A DNA stretch of 64,000 nucleotides from Glycomyces arizonensis DSM 44726 (GCF_000482705.1 NZ_AXWO01000014.1:62001-126000), one strand, 5' to 3'. Shown: positions 18,771 to 27,732, numbered from the stretch's first letter. Notes: generated by a model not told the origin, from the letters alone. Translations and numbers: made by a program.

Positions 18771-19211
18771 CTGGCGGCTCCCCTGTCGACCGGTGGTGTC
18801 GCCCGCGAATCTATATGGTCTCCAGCGGCGTGACGCCTCCGCGTCGGTGGGGGCGGGAGGGGCTTGCGAGACCGGTGGGCGGGGTGCTTTAATGGTCGCC
18901 GTGCCACGTGGCGCCGACCAGGAAATTCAAGGCAGGTCGGCAGTCGGGCGAGCACCATACATCGAAGGGTCGTGTCATGAGGTTCCTCTCCGCACTCTCC
19001 GTATGACGTAAGCGCGTTCGCGCGCACCGTCTTCCGTTCTCGGCATTGCTTCGCGCTGCCGTGCAACGACTCCAATGACGCCTCCGCAGCCGGCGACGCA
19101 CCTCGTCGCGCCTCGGCGGCTCCGCGGCACCGTTCCATTCCCGTGCCGCACGCATTCCGCCATCCGCGCATGACGCGGGCTTTCTTTGACCATGGAGCAT
19201 CACCACAGCAC
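18771..19211. other. Intergenic region, mostly unexplained
   Basis: About 440 bases between the divergent lactonase and hemerythrin genes. Apart from the small ORF at 18889-18978, I see only short frames without ribosome sites. It should contain promoters for both flanking genes, but none stands out. Confidence 0.5.
18889..18978 (-). CDS. Possible 29-residue peptide
   Basis: A short frame whose ATG at 18978 is preceded by an excellent ribosome site (GAGAGGA, 5 bases). The peptide starts MTRPFDVWCSPDC and ends VGATWHGDH before TAA. It holds two cysteines three residues apart and two tryptophans. No known family is recognised; no processing or export genes lie nearby. It could be a small protein, a leader peptide or chance. 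Confidence 0.3.
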   Translation of the reverse strand: MTRPFDVWCSPDCRPALNFLVGATWHGDH

Positions 19212-19976
19212 ATGCAGACTTCCGACAACGACCACCAGACCACTGACCGAGCCGCGGCCGCCGACACGCTCATGTTGACCACCGTCAACGCCGAGACCGA
19301 TCACGAGCGGACCTTCGCGCTGACCTATCTTCGCGACGGCGATCGGCTGCTCCTCACCGCCGAGCCCGGACTCGACTGGCATCGCGACCTCTTCGCCCAC
19401 CCGATGGTGAGCGTCGCGATCGGCGCCGAGACCTTCGGCGCCGTCGCCGTGCCCGCCGAGGACGGGTCCACGGTGGCCCTGGAGCGGTCAGGGCCCGAGG
19501 ACGCCGAGGTGGACAACCTCGCCGACCTGCTCGTGCATGTCCACACCTGGCTGCGCTCGCAGTTGCGGCACGTCCGAGCCGAGGCCGACGTGTACTTCGC
19601 CGCGCGGGCCGCCCACGACGGCCCCGGCGATGCGCCGAAACCCGGACTCGGCCTGCAACTGCGCCAGCACTGCCTGGCATTCTGCCAGTCACTGGAGTTT
19701 CACCACACCCACGAGGACCACATGTTCCCCGCCATCGAAGGCGACCACCCGCACCTGCGCGAGGCCATCGACCGGCTCCGCTCGGAGCACCGGACGGTGG
19801 CGCGGATCCAAGGTGAGCTGGCCGCGCTGCTGTCCGATATCGGCTCGGCCGACCCGGCCGCGTTCAGTACCGAGCTCGACCGGCTGTCCGAGGAGCTGAC
19901 GGCGCACCTCGACTATGAGGAGGAGGCGCTGATCCCGGTCCTGGCCGAGATCCCGTTCCCGCCGACCGCCGCATAG
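19212..19976 (+). CDS. Nitroreductase-like/hemerythrin HHE fusion protein
   Basis: Two-part cytoplasmic protein, 254 residues from ATG at 19212. The N-terminal 95 residues (TFALTYLRDGDRLLLTAEPG, then LFAHPMVSVAIGAETFGAVAVPA) look like the split-barrel of deazaflavin-dependent nitroreductases. The C-terminal half is a hemerythrin HHE bundle. Its di-iron ligands are suggested by QLRQH, HxxxE in HTHEDHMFPAIE, SEH, and HLDYEEE. Such fusions occur in actinobacteria and suggest redox or oxygen sensing; the function is unproven. A longer start at 19143 adds an atypical Arg/His-rich leader and was not chosen. A 20-bp terminator follows. Confidence 0.8.
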   Translation: MQTSDNDHQTTDRAAAADTLMLTTVNAETDHERTFALTYLRDGDRLLLTAEPGLDWHRDLFAHPMVSVAIGAETFGAVAVPAEDGSTVALERSGPEDAEVDNLADLLVHVHTWLRSQLRHVRAEADVYFAARAAHDGPGDAPKPGLGLQLRQHCLAFCQSLEFHHTHEDHMFPAIEGDHPHLREAIDRLRSEHRTVARIQGELAALLSDIGSADPAAFSTELDRLSEELTAHLDYEEEALIPVLAEIPFPPTAA

Positions 19977-19982
19977 TCGGCC

Positions 19983-20028
19983 GCGCGCTCACGCGGCCCT
20001 CCACTTAGGGAGGGCCGCGTGAGCGCGC
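19983..20028 (+). terminator. Strong intrinsic terminator
   Basis: Perfect 20-bp stem (19983-20002 and 20009-20028) with a 6-base loop, directly after the hemerythrin stop. It isolates that gene from the glycerol regulon. Confidence 0.85.
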
Positions 20029-20143
20029 CCCGATCCGGATGGTCTGCTGTACCTGTGTCGCCGGCCCGGGCGGCGCCCGTCGACGCCAAGCGCGAGGGCA
20101 CACTTGCGTGGACCCCTGGTCGGCAAAGACCACTAGCGTTTAG

Positions 20144-20156
20144 CATTGTCGAACGC
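20144..20156 (+). promoter_or_regulatory. Candidate GylR operator, copy 1
   Basis: CATTGTCGAACGC occurs 27 bases upstream of the regulator ATG. The identical 13-mer recurs before glpF. It is flanked by GCGTT on the left, giving imperfect dyad arms (GCGTT and AACGC). A site here would allow autoregulation. Confidence 0.5.
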
Positions 20157-20183
20157 GGACGATCTACGAACGGAGGCGCTGCG

Positions 20184-20948
20184 ATGCCGAGGAACATCCA
20201 GTCGCTGGAGCGCGCCGCGGCCATGCTGCGGCTGCTCGCCGGCGGCGAGCGCCGACTCGGCCTCTCCGACATCGCCTCCGCGCTCGGCCTGGCCAAGGCC
20301 ACCGCCCACGGCATCCTGCGCACCCTCCAGCACGAGGGCTTCGTCGAACAGGACCCCGCCTCGGGCCGCTACCAGCTCGGCGCCGAGCTGCTGCGCCTGG
20401 GCACCACCTACCTCGACGTCCACGAGCTGCGCGCCCGCGCCCTGGTGTGGACCGACGACCTGGCCAGGTCCGGCGGCGAGGCGGTCTACCTCGGCGTCCT
20501 GCACCAGCAGGGCGTCCTGGTCGTCCACCACGTCTTCCGGCCCGACGACAGCCGCCAGGTCCTGGAGGTCGGCGCCATGCAGCCGCTGCACTCCACCGCG
20601 CTCGGCAAGGTCCTGGCCGCCTACGACCCCGTGGCCCACAGCGAACTCGTCGAGGCCGAGCGCGAACCCTTCACCGCCAGGACGCCGACCGAGCTCGACG
20701 ACGTCGAGCGGGCGGTCGAGGCGACGCGCGCGCAGGGCTACGCGACCGACGTCGAGGAGACCTGGGACGGCGTCGCCGCGGTGGCGGCGCCCGTCTTCGA
20801 CCGGCGCCGCCTGGCCGTCGGCGCGGTCGGCATCACCGGCGCGGTGGAACGGGTCTGCGAGGGCGGCGAAGTCCGCCCCGAGCTCGTCGCGGCGGTGCGC
20901 GACTGCGCGAGGTCGGTCTCCCGGGACCTGGGCTCCGGCCCGTTCTGA
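20184..20948 (+). CDS. gylR: IclR-family regulator of the glycerol regulon (GylR-like)
   Basis: 254-residue transcription factor. The N-terminal winged helix-turn-helix (about 1-70) includes LSDIASALGLAKATAHGILRTLQHEGFV. The effector domain covers about 75-250, with the IclR signature around WDGVAAVAAPVFDRRRLAVGAV. The ATG at 20184 is chosen for its ribosome site (GGAGG) and because IclR proteins begin just before the HTH. Its place directly before glpF-glpK-glpD matches gylR of Streptomyces, which represses the glycerol operon. Repeats of CATTGTCGAACGC upstream of this gene and of glpF are the likely binding sites. Confidence 0.88.
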   Translation: MPRNIQSLERAAAMLRLLAGGERRLGLSDIASALGLAKATAHGILRTLQHEGFVEQDPASGRYQLGAELLRLGTTYLDVHELRARALVWTDDLARSGGEAVYLGVLHQQGVLVVHHVFRPDDSRQVLEVGAMQPLHSTALGKVLAAYDPVAHSELVEAEREPFTARTPTELDDVERAVEATRAQGYATDVEETWDGVAAVAAPVFDRRRLAVGAVGITGAVERVCEGGEVRPELVAAVRDCARSVSRDLGSGPF

Positions 20949-21089
20949 CGCTTCCCTCCGAGTGCCACGTGGTGCTCGATGTGCTGTGGTGCAGTCGGTT
21001 TCGACGATCTTCGATTTAAGATGTGCTTTCCATCACATATCACTTGACGTGACGGTAACATAGGAGAAGAATTTGCGCACGTTGGTCGA

Positions 21090-21102
21090 CATTGTCGAAC
21101 GC
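21090..21102 (+). promoter_or_regulatory. Candidate GylR operator, copy 2, before glpF
   Basis: Second exact copy of CATTGTCGAACGC, 110 bases upstream of the glpF GTG in an otherwise featureless leader. An AT-rich promoter-like stretch (21010-21070, with TTGACG at 21044) lies just upstream, so a bound repressor would sit downstream of the promoter. Confidence 0.5.
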
Positions 21103-21211
21103 CTGTCGGCTTCAGGAGTCCGTCAGGCCCGTGGGCCGACAAAGCCCTTCCCGGAGGAGAGGGCCGCGGACAACCCGCGGGCCCCGCCTCGACCACGGAC
21201 AAAGGAGTCAC

Positions 21212-21997
21212 GTGTCCACTTCTGACATCATCACCGGTGAGATCGTCGGCACCGCCATGCTGGTCCTCCTCGGCGGCGGCGTCTGCGCCGCCGTCAACTT
21301 CAAGCGCTCCAAGGCCCACAACGCCGGCTGGGTCGCCATCACCTTCGGCTGGGGCCTCGGCGTCCTCACCGGCGCCTACATCGCCGCCGGCGTCTCCGGC
21401 GCCCACCTCAACCCCGCCGTCACCCTCGGCCTCGCCCTCCAAGGCGGCACCGACTGGTCCGACGTGCCCGTCTACATCGCCTCCGAGCTCGTCGGCGCGA
21501 TGCTCGGCGCCTTCCTCGTCTGGATCGCCTACTACGGCCAGTTCAAGACCCACCTGGCCGACCTCGACGTCCAGTCCGGCCCCCTCGACCAGGACACCGC
21601 CGAGGTCGCCGTCCAGCAGGCCGGCCCCATGCTCGGCATCTTCTCCACCGGTCCCGAGATCCGCAACGCCGCCCAGAACCTCGCCACCGAGGTCATCGCC
21701 ACGTTCGTCCTCGTCATCGCCATCCTCACCCAGGGCCTCAACGACGACGGCAACGGCCTGGGCACCCTCGGCGTGCTCATCACCGCGCTCGTCGTCGTCG
21801 GCATCGGCCTCTCCCTCGGCGGCCCCACCGGGTACGCCATCAACCCCGCCCGCGACCTCGGGCCCCGCATCGTCCACGCGCTCCTGCCGCTCAAGGGCAA
21901 GGGAGGATCGGACTGGGGCTACGCCTGGATCCCGGTCGTCGGCCCGCTCATCGGCGCCGCGCTGGCCGGAGGCCTCTACAACGTCGCCTTCGCATGA
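21212..21997 (+). CDS. glpF: Glycerol facilitator (aquaglyceroporin)
   Basis: MIP-family channel, 261 residues, for passive glycerol entry. Both pore motifs are present: HLNPAVT and [10 protein letters not shown]; the Asp after the second NPAR is typical of glycerol rather than water channels. Six membrane helices are readable. The start is GTG at 21212, with AAAGGAG 4 bases upstream. A longer ATG reading adds a charged non-homologous leader. Followed by glpK after 67 bases. Confidence 0.94.
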   Translation: MSTSDIITGEIVGTAMLVLLGGGVCAAVNFKRSKAHNAGWVAITFGWGLGVLTGAYIAAGVSGAHLNPAVTLGLALQGGTDWSDVPVYIASELVGAMLGAFLVWIAYYGQFKTHLADLDVQSGPLDQDTAEVAVQQAGPMLGIFSTGPEIRNAAQNLATEVIATFVLVIAILTQGLNDDGNGLGTLGVLITALVVVGIGLSLGGPTGYAINPARDLGPRIVHALLPLKGKGGSDWGYAWIPVVGPLIGAALAGGLYNVAFA

Positions 21998-22064
21998 TGA
22001 GACCGAACCCGACAGAACCGAATTTGGCAGAGCCAATCTTGACAATGACGTTCAGGAGCGCAAC

Positions 22065-23597
22065 ATGACCGACGCACACACCGCAGGACCCTTCATCGCG
22101 GCCATCGACCAGGGCACCACCTCCAGCCGCTGCATCATCTTCGACCGCGACGGCCGCATCGTCGCCGTCGACCAGAAGGAGCACGAGCAGATCCTCCCCA
22201 GGCCCGGCTGGGTCGAGCACGACGCCGCCGAGATCTGGAACAACGTCCAAGAGGTCGTCGCCGGGGCGATGGTCAAGGCCAAGGTCGTCCGCGAGGACAT
22301 CCTCGCCATCGGCATCACCAACCAGCGCGAGACCACCATGCTGTGGGACAAGCGCACCGGCGAGCCGGTCCACAACGCGATCGTCTGGCAGGACACCCGC
22401 ACCGACGCCCTGTGCCGGGAACTGGGCGGCGACGTCGGCCAGGACCGCTTCCGCCGCGAGACCGGCCTGCCGCTGGCCGCCTACTTCGCCGGGCCCAAGA
22501 TCGCCTGGCTGCTCGACAACGTCGAGGGCCTGCGCGAGCGCGCCGAGGCCGGGGAACTCCTGTTCGGCACCATGGACTCCTGGGTCGTCTGGAACCTGAC
22601 CGGCGGCGTCAACGGCGGCGTGCACGTCACCGACGTCACCAACGCCTCCCGCACCCTGATGATGAACCTCTCGGACCTGAACTGGAACGAGGACATCGCC
22701 GCGGCCATCGGCGTGCCCATGCAGGTGCTCCCCGAGATCCGCTCCTCCTCGGAGGTCTACGGCGAGGTCACCGGCGGCACCCTCGGCGGGCTCCTCGGCG
22801 GCGTCCCCGTCGCCTCCGCGCTCGGCGACCAGCAGGCCGCCCTGTTCGGACAGACCTGCTACGACGTCGGCGAGGCCAAGTCCACCTACGGCACCGGCAC
22901 GTTCATGCTCATCAACACCGGCGAGAAGCTCATCCACTCCGAGTCGGGCCTGATCACCACCGTCGGCTACCAGATCGGCGAGGACGACCCCGTCTACGCC
23001 CTGGAGGGCTCGATCGCCGTCACCGGCTCGCTCGTGCAGTGGATGCGGGACCAGATGGGGCTCATCAGCACCGCCGCCGAGATCGAGACGCTCGCCTCCT
23101 CGGTCGAGGACAACGGCGGCGCCTACTTCGTCCCGGCCTTCTCCGGGCTGTTCGCGCCCTACTGGCGCTCGGACGCGCGCGGCGTCATCGCCGGGCTCAC
23201 CAGGTACGTCACCAAGGCCCACATCGCCCGCGCCGTCCTGGAGGCCACCGCCTGGCAGACCCGCGAGATCGCCGACGCGATGACCGAGGACTCCGGCGTC
23301 GAGCTCGCCGCGCTCAAGGTCGACGGCGGCATGACCTCGAACAACCTGCTCATGCAGTTCCTCGCCGACGTGCTCGACGCTCCGGTGGTGCGCCCGATGG
23401 TCGCCGAGACCACCTGCCTCGGCGCCGCCTACGCCGCGGGCCTCGCCGTCGGCTTCTGGCAGAGCACCGACGACCTGCGCGCCAACTGGCGCCGCGCCGC
23501 GGAGTGGACGCCCGCCATGGACGCCGAGCTGCGCGAGAGCGAATACCACCAGTGGCGCAAGGCCGTCGAACGGACCATGGGCTGGATAGAGGAGTAG
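22065..23597 (+). CDS. glpK: Glycerol kinase
   Basis: FGGY-family kinase, 510 residues, the family's usual length, making sn-glycerol 3-phosphate. Visible motifs: [13 protein letters not shown] (phosphate 1 loop), [11 protein letters not shown], the substrate region [21 protein letters not shown] and the adenosine site [11 protein letters not shown] at 22065 follows CAGGAG with 7-base spacing. Cytoplasmic, second gene of the glpFKD operon. Confidence 0.96.
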   Translation: MTDAHTAGPFIAAIDQGTTSSRCIIFDRDGRIVAVDQKEHEQILPRPGWVEHDAAEIWNNVQEVVAGAMVKAKVVREDILAIGITNQRETTMLWDKRTGEPVHNAIVWQDTRTDALCRELGGDVGQDRFRRETGLPLAAYFAGPKIAWLLDNVEGLRERAEAGELLFGTMDSWVVWNLTGGVNGGVHVTDVTNASRTLMMNLSDLNWNEDIAAAIGVPMQVLPEIRSSSEVYGEVTGGTLGGLLGGVPVASALGDQQAALFGQTCYDVGEAKSTYGTGTFMLINTGEKLIHSESGLITTVGYQIGEDDPVYALEGSIAVTGSLVQWMRDQMGLISTAAEIETLASSVEDNGGAYFVPAFSGLFAPYWRSDARGVIAGLTRYVTKAHIARAVLEATAWQTREIADAMTEDSGVELAALKVDGGMTSNNLLMQFLADVLDAPVVRPMVAETTCLGAAYAAGLAVGFWQSTDDLRANWRRAAEWTPAMDAELRESEYHQWRKAVERTMGWIEE

Positions 23598-23609
23598 AGG
23601 AGCGGAACC

Positions 23610-25235
23610 GTGACCATCCTGCAGCGCGTCCCCGACCCGGGGGCGCACCCGACCGGCGGCTCGCCCGTGTTCACCACCCTGAACCCGAGCCGTGCCGAGA
23701 GCCGCGAGCAGCTGTCGAGGGCGACCTACGACCTGCTGGTGATCGGCGGCGGCATCCTGGGCATCTCCACCGCCTGGCACGCCGCCCAGTCGGGGCTGCG
23801 GGTGGCCCTCGTGGACGCCGGGGACTTCGCCGGCGCCACCTCCTCGGCCTCCTCCAAGCTCCTCCACGGCGGCCTGCGCTATCTCCAGACCGGCGCGGTG
23901 AAGCTGGTGGCCGAGAACCACTTCGAGCGCCGCGCCGTCACGCGCGCGGTCGCCCCGCACCTGTCCAGGCCGCTCACGTTCTACCTGCCGGTCTACAAGG
24001 GCGGTCCGCACGGCGCGGCCAAGCTCGGCGCGGGCGTGTTCGCCTACTCGGCGCTGTCGGCCTTCGGCGACGGCGTCGGGCACCTCTTGAGCCCCGCCAA
24101 GGCCAGCGTGGACGTGCCGGAGCTGCGCACCGAGCACCTCAAGGCCGTCGCCGTCTACGGCGACAGCCAGATGAACGACGCCCGCATGGCGCTCATGACC
24201 GTCCGCGCCGCCGCCGAGTCCGGCGCGATCGTCCTCAACCACGCCGAGGTCACCGGCCTGCGGTTCATGCAGGGTCGCGTCACCGGCGCCGAGCTGCGCG
24301 ACCGCGTCGACGGCACCGAGTTCGGCGTCGACGCGCGCGTGGTGCTCAACGCCACCGGCCCGTGGGTCGACCACCTGCGTCGCATGGAGGACCCTGGCGC
24401 CGCGCCGTCGATCCGCCTGTCCAAGGGCGCCCACCTGGTGCTCAAGCGCACCGCCCACTGGCGGGCGGCACTGGCGACGCCGATCGACAAGTACCGCATC
24501 ACGTTCGCCCTGCCGTGGGAGGACATGCTGCTGCTCGGCACGACCGACGAGGAGTACACCGGCGACCCGGCCGACGTGGCGGTCACCGAGGCCGACGTCG
24601 ACCAGATCCTCGGCGAGGCGAGCCTGTCGGTGCAGGACCGCCAGCTGCGGCGCGAACTGATCACCTACTCCTTCGCCGGACTCCGCGTCCTGCCCGGCGG
24701 CCCCGGCGCGACCGCGAAGGCCAAGCGCGAGACGGTGGTGACCGAGGGCAGGGGCGGGATGCTGTCGGTGGCCGGCGGCAAGTGGACCACGTTCCGCCAC
24801 ATCGGACGGACCGTGATGAGCAAGCTCGCCGAACTGCCGGGCCGCTCGATCGGCCGGGAGATGGAGCCGCTCGAGAACCTGCCCAAGCGCCTGCCGCTGC
24901 CGGGCATCGCCAACCCGCACGCCGTCGAGCACCGGCTGCTCAGCGACGGCGGCAGGCCGGTCCCGCACCTCGGCGAGGACACGGCCGCGCACCTGGCGAC
25001 GCACTACGGCTCGATCGCGTTCGACATCGCCCGGCTCGCGGGGGAGCACCCCGAGCTGGCCGAGCGGATCCACCCCGAGGCGCCCGAGATCTGGGCGCAG
25101 GCGGCCTACGCGCGCGACCACGAGTGGGCCGAGACGGTCGACGACGTGCTGCGCCGCCGCACCACCCTGACGATCAGGGGCCTGGACACGCCCGAGGTGC
25201 GGGCGAAGGTCCAGCTGATGCTCGATTCGAAGTGA
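23610..25235 (+). CDS. glpD: Aerobic-type glycerol-3-phosphate dehydrogenase
   Basis: FAD-dependent, membrane-associated oxidoreductase, 541 residues, converting glycerol 3-phosphate to dihydroxyacetone phosphate. The dinucleotide fold reads LLVIGGGILGIS, with the signature SSKLLHGGLRYL, a FAD-domain LNATGPWVDHLR and TTDEEYTGDP, and the C-terminal GlpD cap domain. Starts with GTG 12 bases after glpK. A bidirectional-looking hairpin follows. Confidence 0.95.
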   Translation: MTILQRVPDPGAHPTGGSPVFTTLNPSRAESREQLSRATYDLLVIGGGILGISTAWHAAQSGLRVALVDAGDFAGATSSASSKLLHGGLRYLQTGAVKLVAENHFERRAVTRAVAPHLSRPLTFYLPVYKGGPHGAAKLGAGVFAYSALSAFGDGVGHLLSPAKASVDVPELRTEHLKAVAVYGDSQMNDARMALMTVRAAAESGAIVLNHAEVTGLRFMQGRVTGAELRDRVDGTEFGVDARVVLNATGPWVDHLRRMEDPGAAPSIRLSKGAHLVLKRTAHWRAALATPIDKYRITFALPWEDMLLLGTTDEEYTGDPADVAVTEADVDQILGEASLSVQDRQLRRELITYSFAGLRVLPGGPGATAKAKRETVVTEGRGGMLSVAGGKWTTFRHIGRTVMSKLAELPGRSIGREMEPLENLPKRLPLPGIANPHAVEHRLLSDGGRPVPHLGEDTAAHLATHYGSIAFDIARLAGEHPELAERIHPEAPEIWAQAAYARDHEWAETVDDVLRRRTTLTIRGLDTPEVRAKVQLMLDSK

Positions 25236-25242
25236 GGGAGCG

Positions 25243-25274
25243 GCGGGCCGCGCCGATCGCTCGGCGCGGCCCGC
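25243..25274. terminator. Bidirectional terminator between glpD and the ArsR gene
   Basis: Perfect 14-bp stem (25243-25256 and 25261-25274) with a TCGC tetraloop between two convergent genes, ending exactly at the ArsR stop codon. Confidence 0.82.
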
Positions 25275-25802
25275 TCATTCGCGTCCGGTGTCCGGGTGGA
25301 TGGCGATGAACAGCGAATAGGGCTTCGCGTCCGGTCCCGGTTCCTGGCGGGCGAGGTCGTTGAGCAGCGCCTGCAACCGCCGCTGGAACTCCTCGTACTG
25401 CGCTTCGCTCAACCGCGGCCCCAAGCGCGCGACGTTCACCTGCGCCGGGTCGTCCAGCTGCGCCACCTCGGACTGGAACACCTGCAGCATGGCCCCGGTC
25501 AGGACCGACCAGTGCTCCTCGCCCATTTTCAGCCTCCACGACTTGCGCGTCGCCAGGTACGGGATCTCGCGCGCGCCGCGCGCGCCGGAGCGCTCCTCCT
25601 GGGCCGCCAGGAAACCCGTGTCGACCAGTTTGCGCACGTGGTGCAGCACCGTCGCCGGGTTCGCCCCGAGCCGCTGGGCGATCTCCTTGTTCGTCAGCGC
25701 CTTGTCCAGGCACAGCCTGAGGATCCGCAGCCGCACCGCCGAGGCCACCGCCTTGGCCTCCGCCTCGGTCGCCAGGGGCCGGTCGTCGCTCTCATCCGCC
25801 AC
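25275..25802 (-). CDS. ArsR-type winged-helix repressor
   Basis: HTH protein of 175 residues from GTG at 25802. The winged helix (about 12-75) contains ASAVRLRILRLCLDKALTNKEIAQRLGANPATVLHHVRKLVDTGFL. The rest is helical and Gln/Glu-rich, like the effector halves of ArsR/PadR-like regulators. The GTG appears leaderless: TACGAT lies 6 bases before it and no ribosome site precedes it. An apparent TTG start at 25859 falls inside the shared operator and is unlikely. It is divergent from an MFS exporter, so it probably represses both through the 36-bp dyad. The ligand is presumably an exported toxic compound; unknown. Confidence 0.85.
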   Translation of the reverse strand: MADESDDRPLATEAEAKAVASAVRLRILRLCLDKALTNKEIAQRLGANPATVLHHVRKLVDTGFLAAQEERSGARGAREIPYLATRKSWRLKMGEEHWSVLTGAMLQVFQSEVAQLDDPAQVNVARLGPRLSEAQYEEFQRRLQALLNDLARQEPGPDAKPYSLFIAIHPDTGRE

Positions 25803-25825
25803 GCCCTCATCGTAGCGGCAAGAGT

Positions 25826-25861
25826 GATTGACTTTTCCCAATCGATTGGGAATACTCAATC
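25826..25861 (+). promoter_or_regulatory. MFS promoter with operator dyad in its spacer
   Basis: TTGACT (25828-25833) and AATACT (25851-25856) are exactly 17 bases apart. The spacer holds most of the perfect 18-bp palindrome TTCCCAATCGATTGGGAA (25835-25852). Outer arms GATTGA and TCAATC extend the symmetry to 36 bp about the same centre. A repressor here would block RNA polymerase directly. Confidence 0.78.
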
Positions 25862-25863
25862 AT

Positions 25864-25893
25864 ATGCTCGTCTCTCCGCACGGGGCCCACTGA
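25864..25893 (+). CDS. Possible 9-codon leaderless upstream ORF
   Basis: ATG at 25864 lies 7 bases after the -10 hexamer, at the expected transcription start, and encodes MLVSPHGAH. Its TGA overlaps the MFS ATG (TGATG). The MFS start has no ribosome site, so translation may pass from this mini-ORF to the transporter. Inferred from position only. Confidence 0.4.
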   Translation: MLVSPHGAH

Positions 25894-27152
25894 TGGGCCG
25901 CCTCGGACTGCTCCGCGACCACGACTTCCGCGGGCTGTTCCTGTCCACCACCGTCAGCCAGTTCGGCCAGCAGGTCACCATGCTCGCCCTGCCGCTCGTG
26001 GCGGTCATCGCGCTCGACGTGAGCGAGTTCGAGGTCGGCGCCCTCGCCGCCATGACCACGCTCGCGTTCCTGCTCGTCGGCCTGCCCGCGGGCGCCTGGG
26101 TCGACCGGATGCGCCGCCGCCGCGTGCTCATCAACTGCGACCTCATCCGGTCGGCCCTGCTGATCACCGTGCCGCTCGCCTGGTGGGCCGACGTCCTCAC
26201 CATCTGGCAGCTCTACGCCGTCGCCTTCGTCAGCGGCGTGTTCACCGTCTTCTTCGACGTCGCCTATCAGAGCTACCTGCCCTCCCTGGTCGGGCGGGAG
26301 AAGCTGATCGAGGGCAACGCCAAGCTCGAGACCGTCCGCTCCACGGCGCACCTGAGCGGGCCCGCGCTCGCCGGGCAGCTCATCGGATGGCTCGGCGCGC
26401 CGATCGCGCTCTTCGTCGACGCCGTCACCATGGGCGCCTCGGCCCTGTTCGTGACGCGCATCCGCCGCCGCGAGCCGAGGCCCGAGGTCGAGCACGGCTC
26501 GAAGATCACCAGCGAAGTCCGCGAAGGACTCGCCTTCGTGCTCCGCAACCCGTATCTGCGGGCGATCGTCGGCTCGACCGGGTGGTTCAACCTCTGGTCG
26601 TCGGGCTTCATGGCGATGCAGGTGGTCTACCTGGAGCGCGAACTGGGCCTCACGGCCGGCCAGATCGGCCTGCTGCTGTCGAGCTTCGGCATCGGGGGAC
26701 TGCTCGGCTCCTTCGTGGCGCGCCGGATCGCCTCCTGGATCGGCGAGGGCCGCGTGCTGTGGGTCGCGACCGCGGTGACCTCCCCGGGCATGCTGATCCT
26801 GCCCGCCGTCGAGCCGGACTGGACGCTGCTCCTGGCCACCGCGGGCATGGTCCTGGTCGGCACCGGAGGGGTCGTCTACAACGTCACCCAGGTGAGCTTC
26901 CGGCAGCAGCTGACCCCCGACCGGATGCTGGGCCGGATGAACGCCACCATCAGGTGCCTGGTCTGGGGCGTGCTCCCGCTCGGCTCGCTCCTCGGCGGCG
27001 CGCTCGGACAGGCCTACGGCTCGCGGACGGCGCTGTGGATCTGCGCCGCGGCCGGCTGCCTGACGTTCGTGCCGGTGCTGCTGTCCCCGCTGCGGAACCT
27101 GCGCGAACTCCCGCGGCACGCCGAGGAGGAGCCCGAACCGGTCGCCGCCTGA
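25893..27152 (+). CDS. MFS exporter (MdtG/EntS-like)
   Basis: Major facilitator with 12 predicted helices, 419 residues. The N-terminus (MGRLGLLRDHDFRGLFLSTTVSQFGQQVTMLALPL) is typical of the DHA3 drug-efflux group. Motif A reads GLPAGAWVDRMRRRRVL. There is no good ribosome site before ATG 25893; the start is fixed by homology-like features and the TGATG junction with the mini-ORF. Divergent from the ArsR-type regulator, which likely controls it. Drug or siderophore export is the family role; the substrate is unknown. Confidence 0.88.
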   Translation: MGRLGLLRDHDFRGLFLSTTVSQFGQQVTMLALPLVAVIALDVSEFEVGALAAMTTLAFLLVGLPAGAWVDRMRRRRVLINCDLIRSALLITVPLAWWADVLTIWQLYAVAFVSGVFTVFFDVAYQSYLPSLVGREKLIEGNAKLETVRSTAHLSGPALAGQLIGWLGAPIALFVDAVTMGASALFVTRIRRREPRPEVEHGSKITSEVREGLAFVLRNPYLRAIVGSTGWFNLWSSGFMAMQVVYLERELGLTAGQIGLLLSSFGIGGLLGSFVARRIASWIGEGRVLWVATAVTSPGMLILPAVEPDWTLLLATAGMVLVGTGGVVYNVTQVSFRQQLTPDRMLGRMNATIRCLVWGVLPLGSLLGGALGQAYGSRTALWICAAAGCLTFVPVLLSPLRNLRELPRHAEEEPEPVAA

Positions 27153-27155
27153 GCG

Positions 27156-27674
27156 TCAGCCGAACTCGTCGAAGGCGGGCGGGAAGTCGAATCGGCCGCG
27201 CAGTTCCTCCCCCCAGTTCGCGAGCGCGCGGACCTGGAAGTACGGTGCCCAGTTCGGATCGGACGGGACCACCCCGAGCTCCTCGGCGAGGACGAAACCG
27301 AAGCGGCCGTAGAACTTCGGGTCTCCCAGCAGCACGATCCCCGGCTCGTCGACAGCATCGGCCGCGCCGATCACGGCGTGCATCAGCGCCGCCCCGATCC
27401 CCTTGCCGTGCAGGGCGGGCTCGACCCCGATGGGGCCGAGCCCGAGCACGCGCTCACCGGCGAGCCGCCCGTGGGTGCAGACCACATGCCCGGCGATCTT
27501 CCCGTCCACTTCGGCCACCAGCGACAGCCGCGGCACCCAGTCCTCGCCGCCGCGGAGCGCGTCGACAAGGTCGGCCTCGTGGCCGGAGGCGTGCTGGGCG
27601 GTGGCGAAGGCGGCGTCTTGGACGGCGTGGACCGCGGCCCGGTCGCTCTCGGTCTCGCGTCGAATCAAAGTCAC
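27156..27674 (-). CDS. GNAT N-acetyltransferase (YhbS-like)
   Basis: 172 residues. The GNAT core shows LGLGPIGVEPALHGKGIGAALM (acetyl-CoA pyrophosphate loop) and VLLGDPKFYGRFGF, the block characteristic of YhbS-type enzymes. The GTG start at 27674 has no ribosome site; CATACT lies 6 bases upstream, so it looks leaderless. Ends 3 bases from the convergent MFS gene. Acceptor unknown. Confidence 0.86.
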   Translation of the reverse strand: MTLIRRETESDRAAVHAVQDAAFATAQHASGHEADLVDALRGGEDWVPRLSLVAEVDGKIAGHVVCTHGRLAGERVLGLGPIGVEPALHGKGIGAALMHAVIGAADAVDEPGIVLLGDPKFYGRFGFVLAEELGVVPSDPNWAPYFQVRALANWGEELRGRFDFPPAFDEFG

Positions 27675-27732
27675 CGGCAGAGTATGACCGCCGCTCCTCG
27701 CGGGGGCAATGGATTTCCGCGGCGCACGGGAA

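Noticed and set aside
16809-18833. Long plus-strand open frame across the GlxA, isochorismatase and SMP-30 genes
   Set aside because: It lies opposite three recognisable genes and has no motif of its own.
21948-25121. A 1057-codon minus-strand open frame opposite glpK and glpD
   Set aside because: Composition (Gly, Val, Asp, Arg, His repeats) is that of an antisense shadow, and it lies over two well-identified enzymes.
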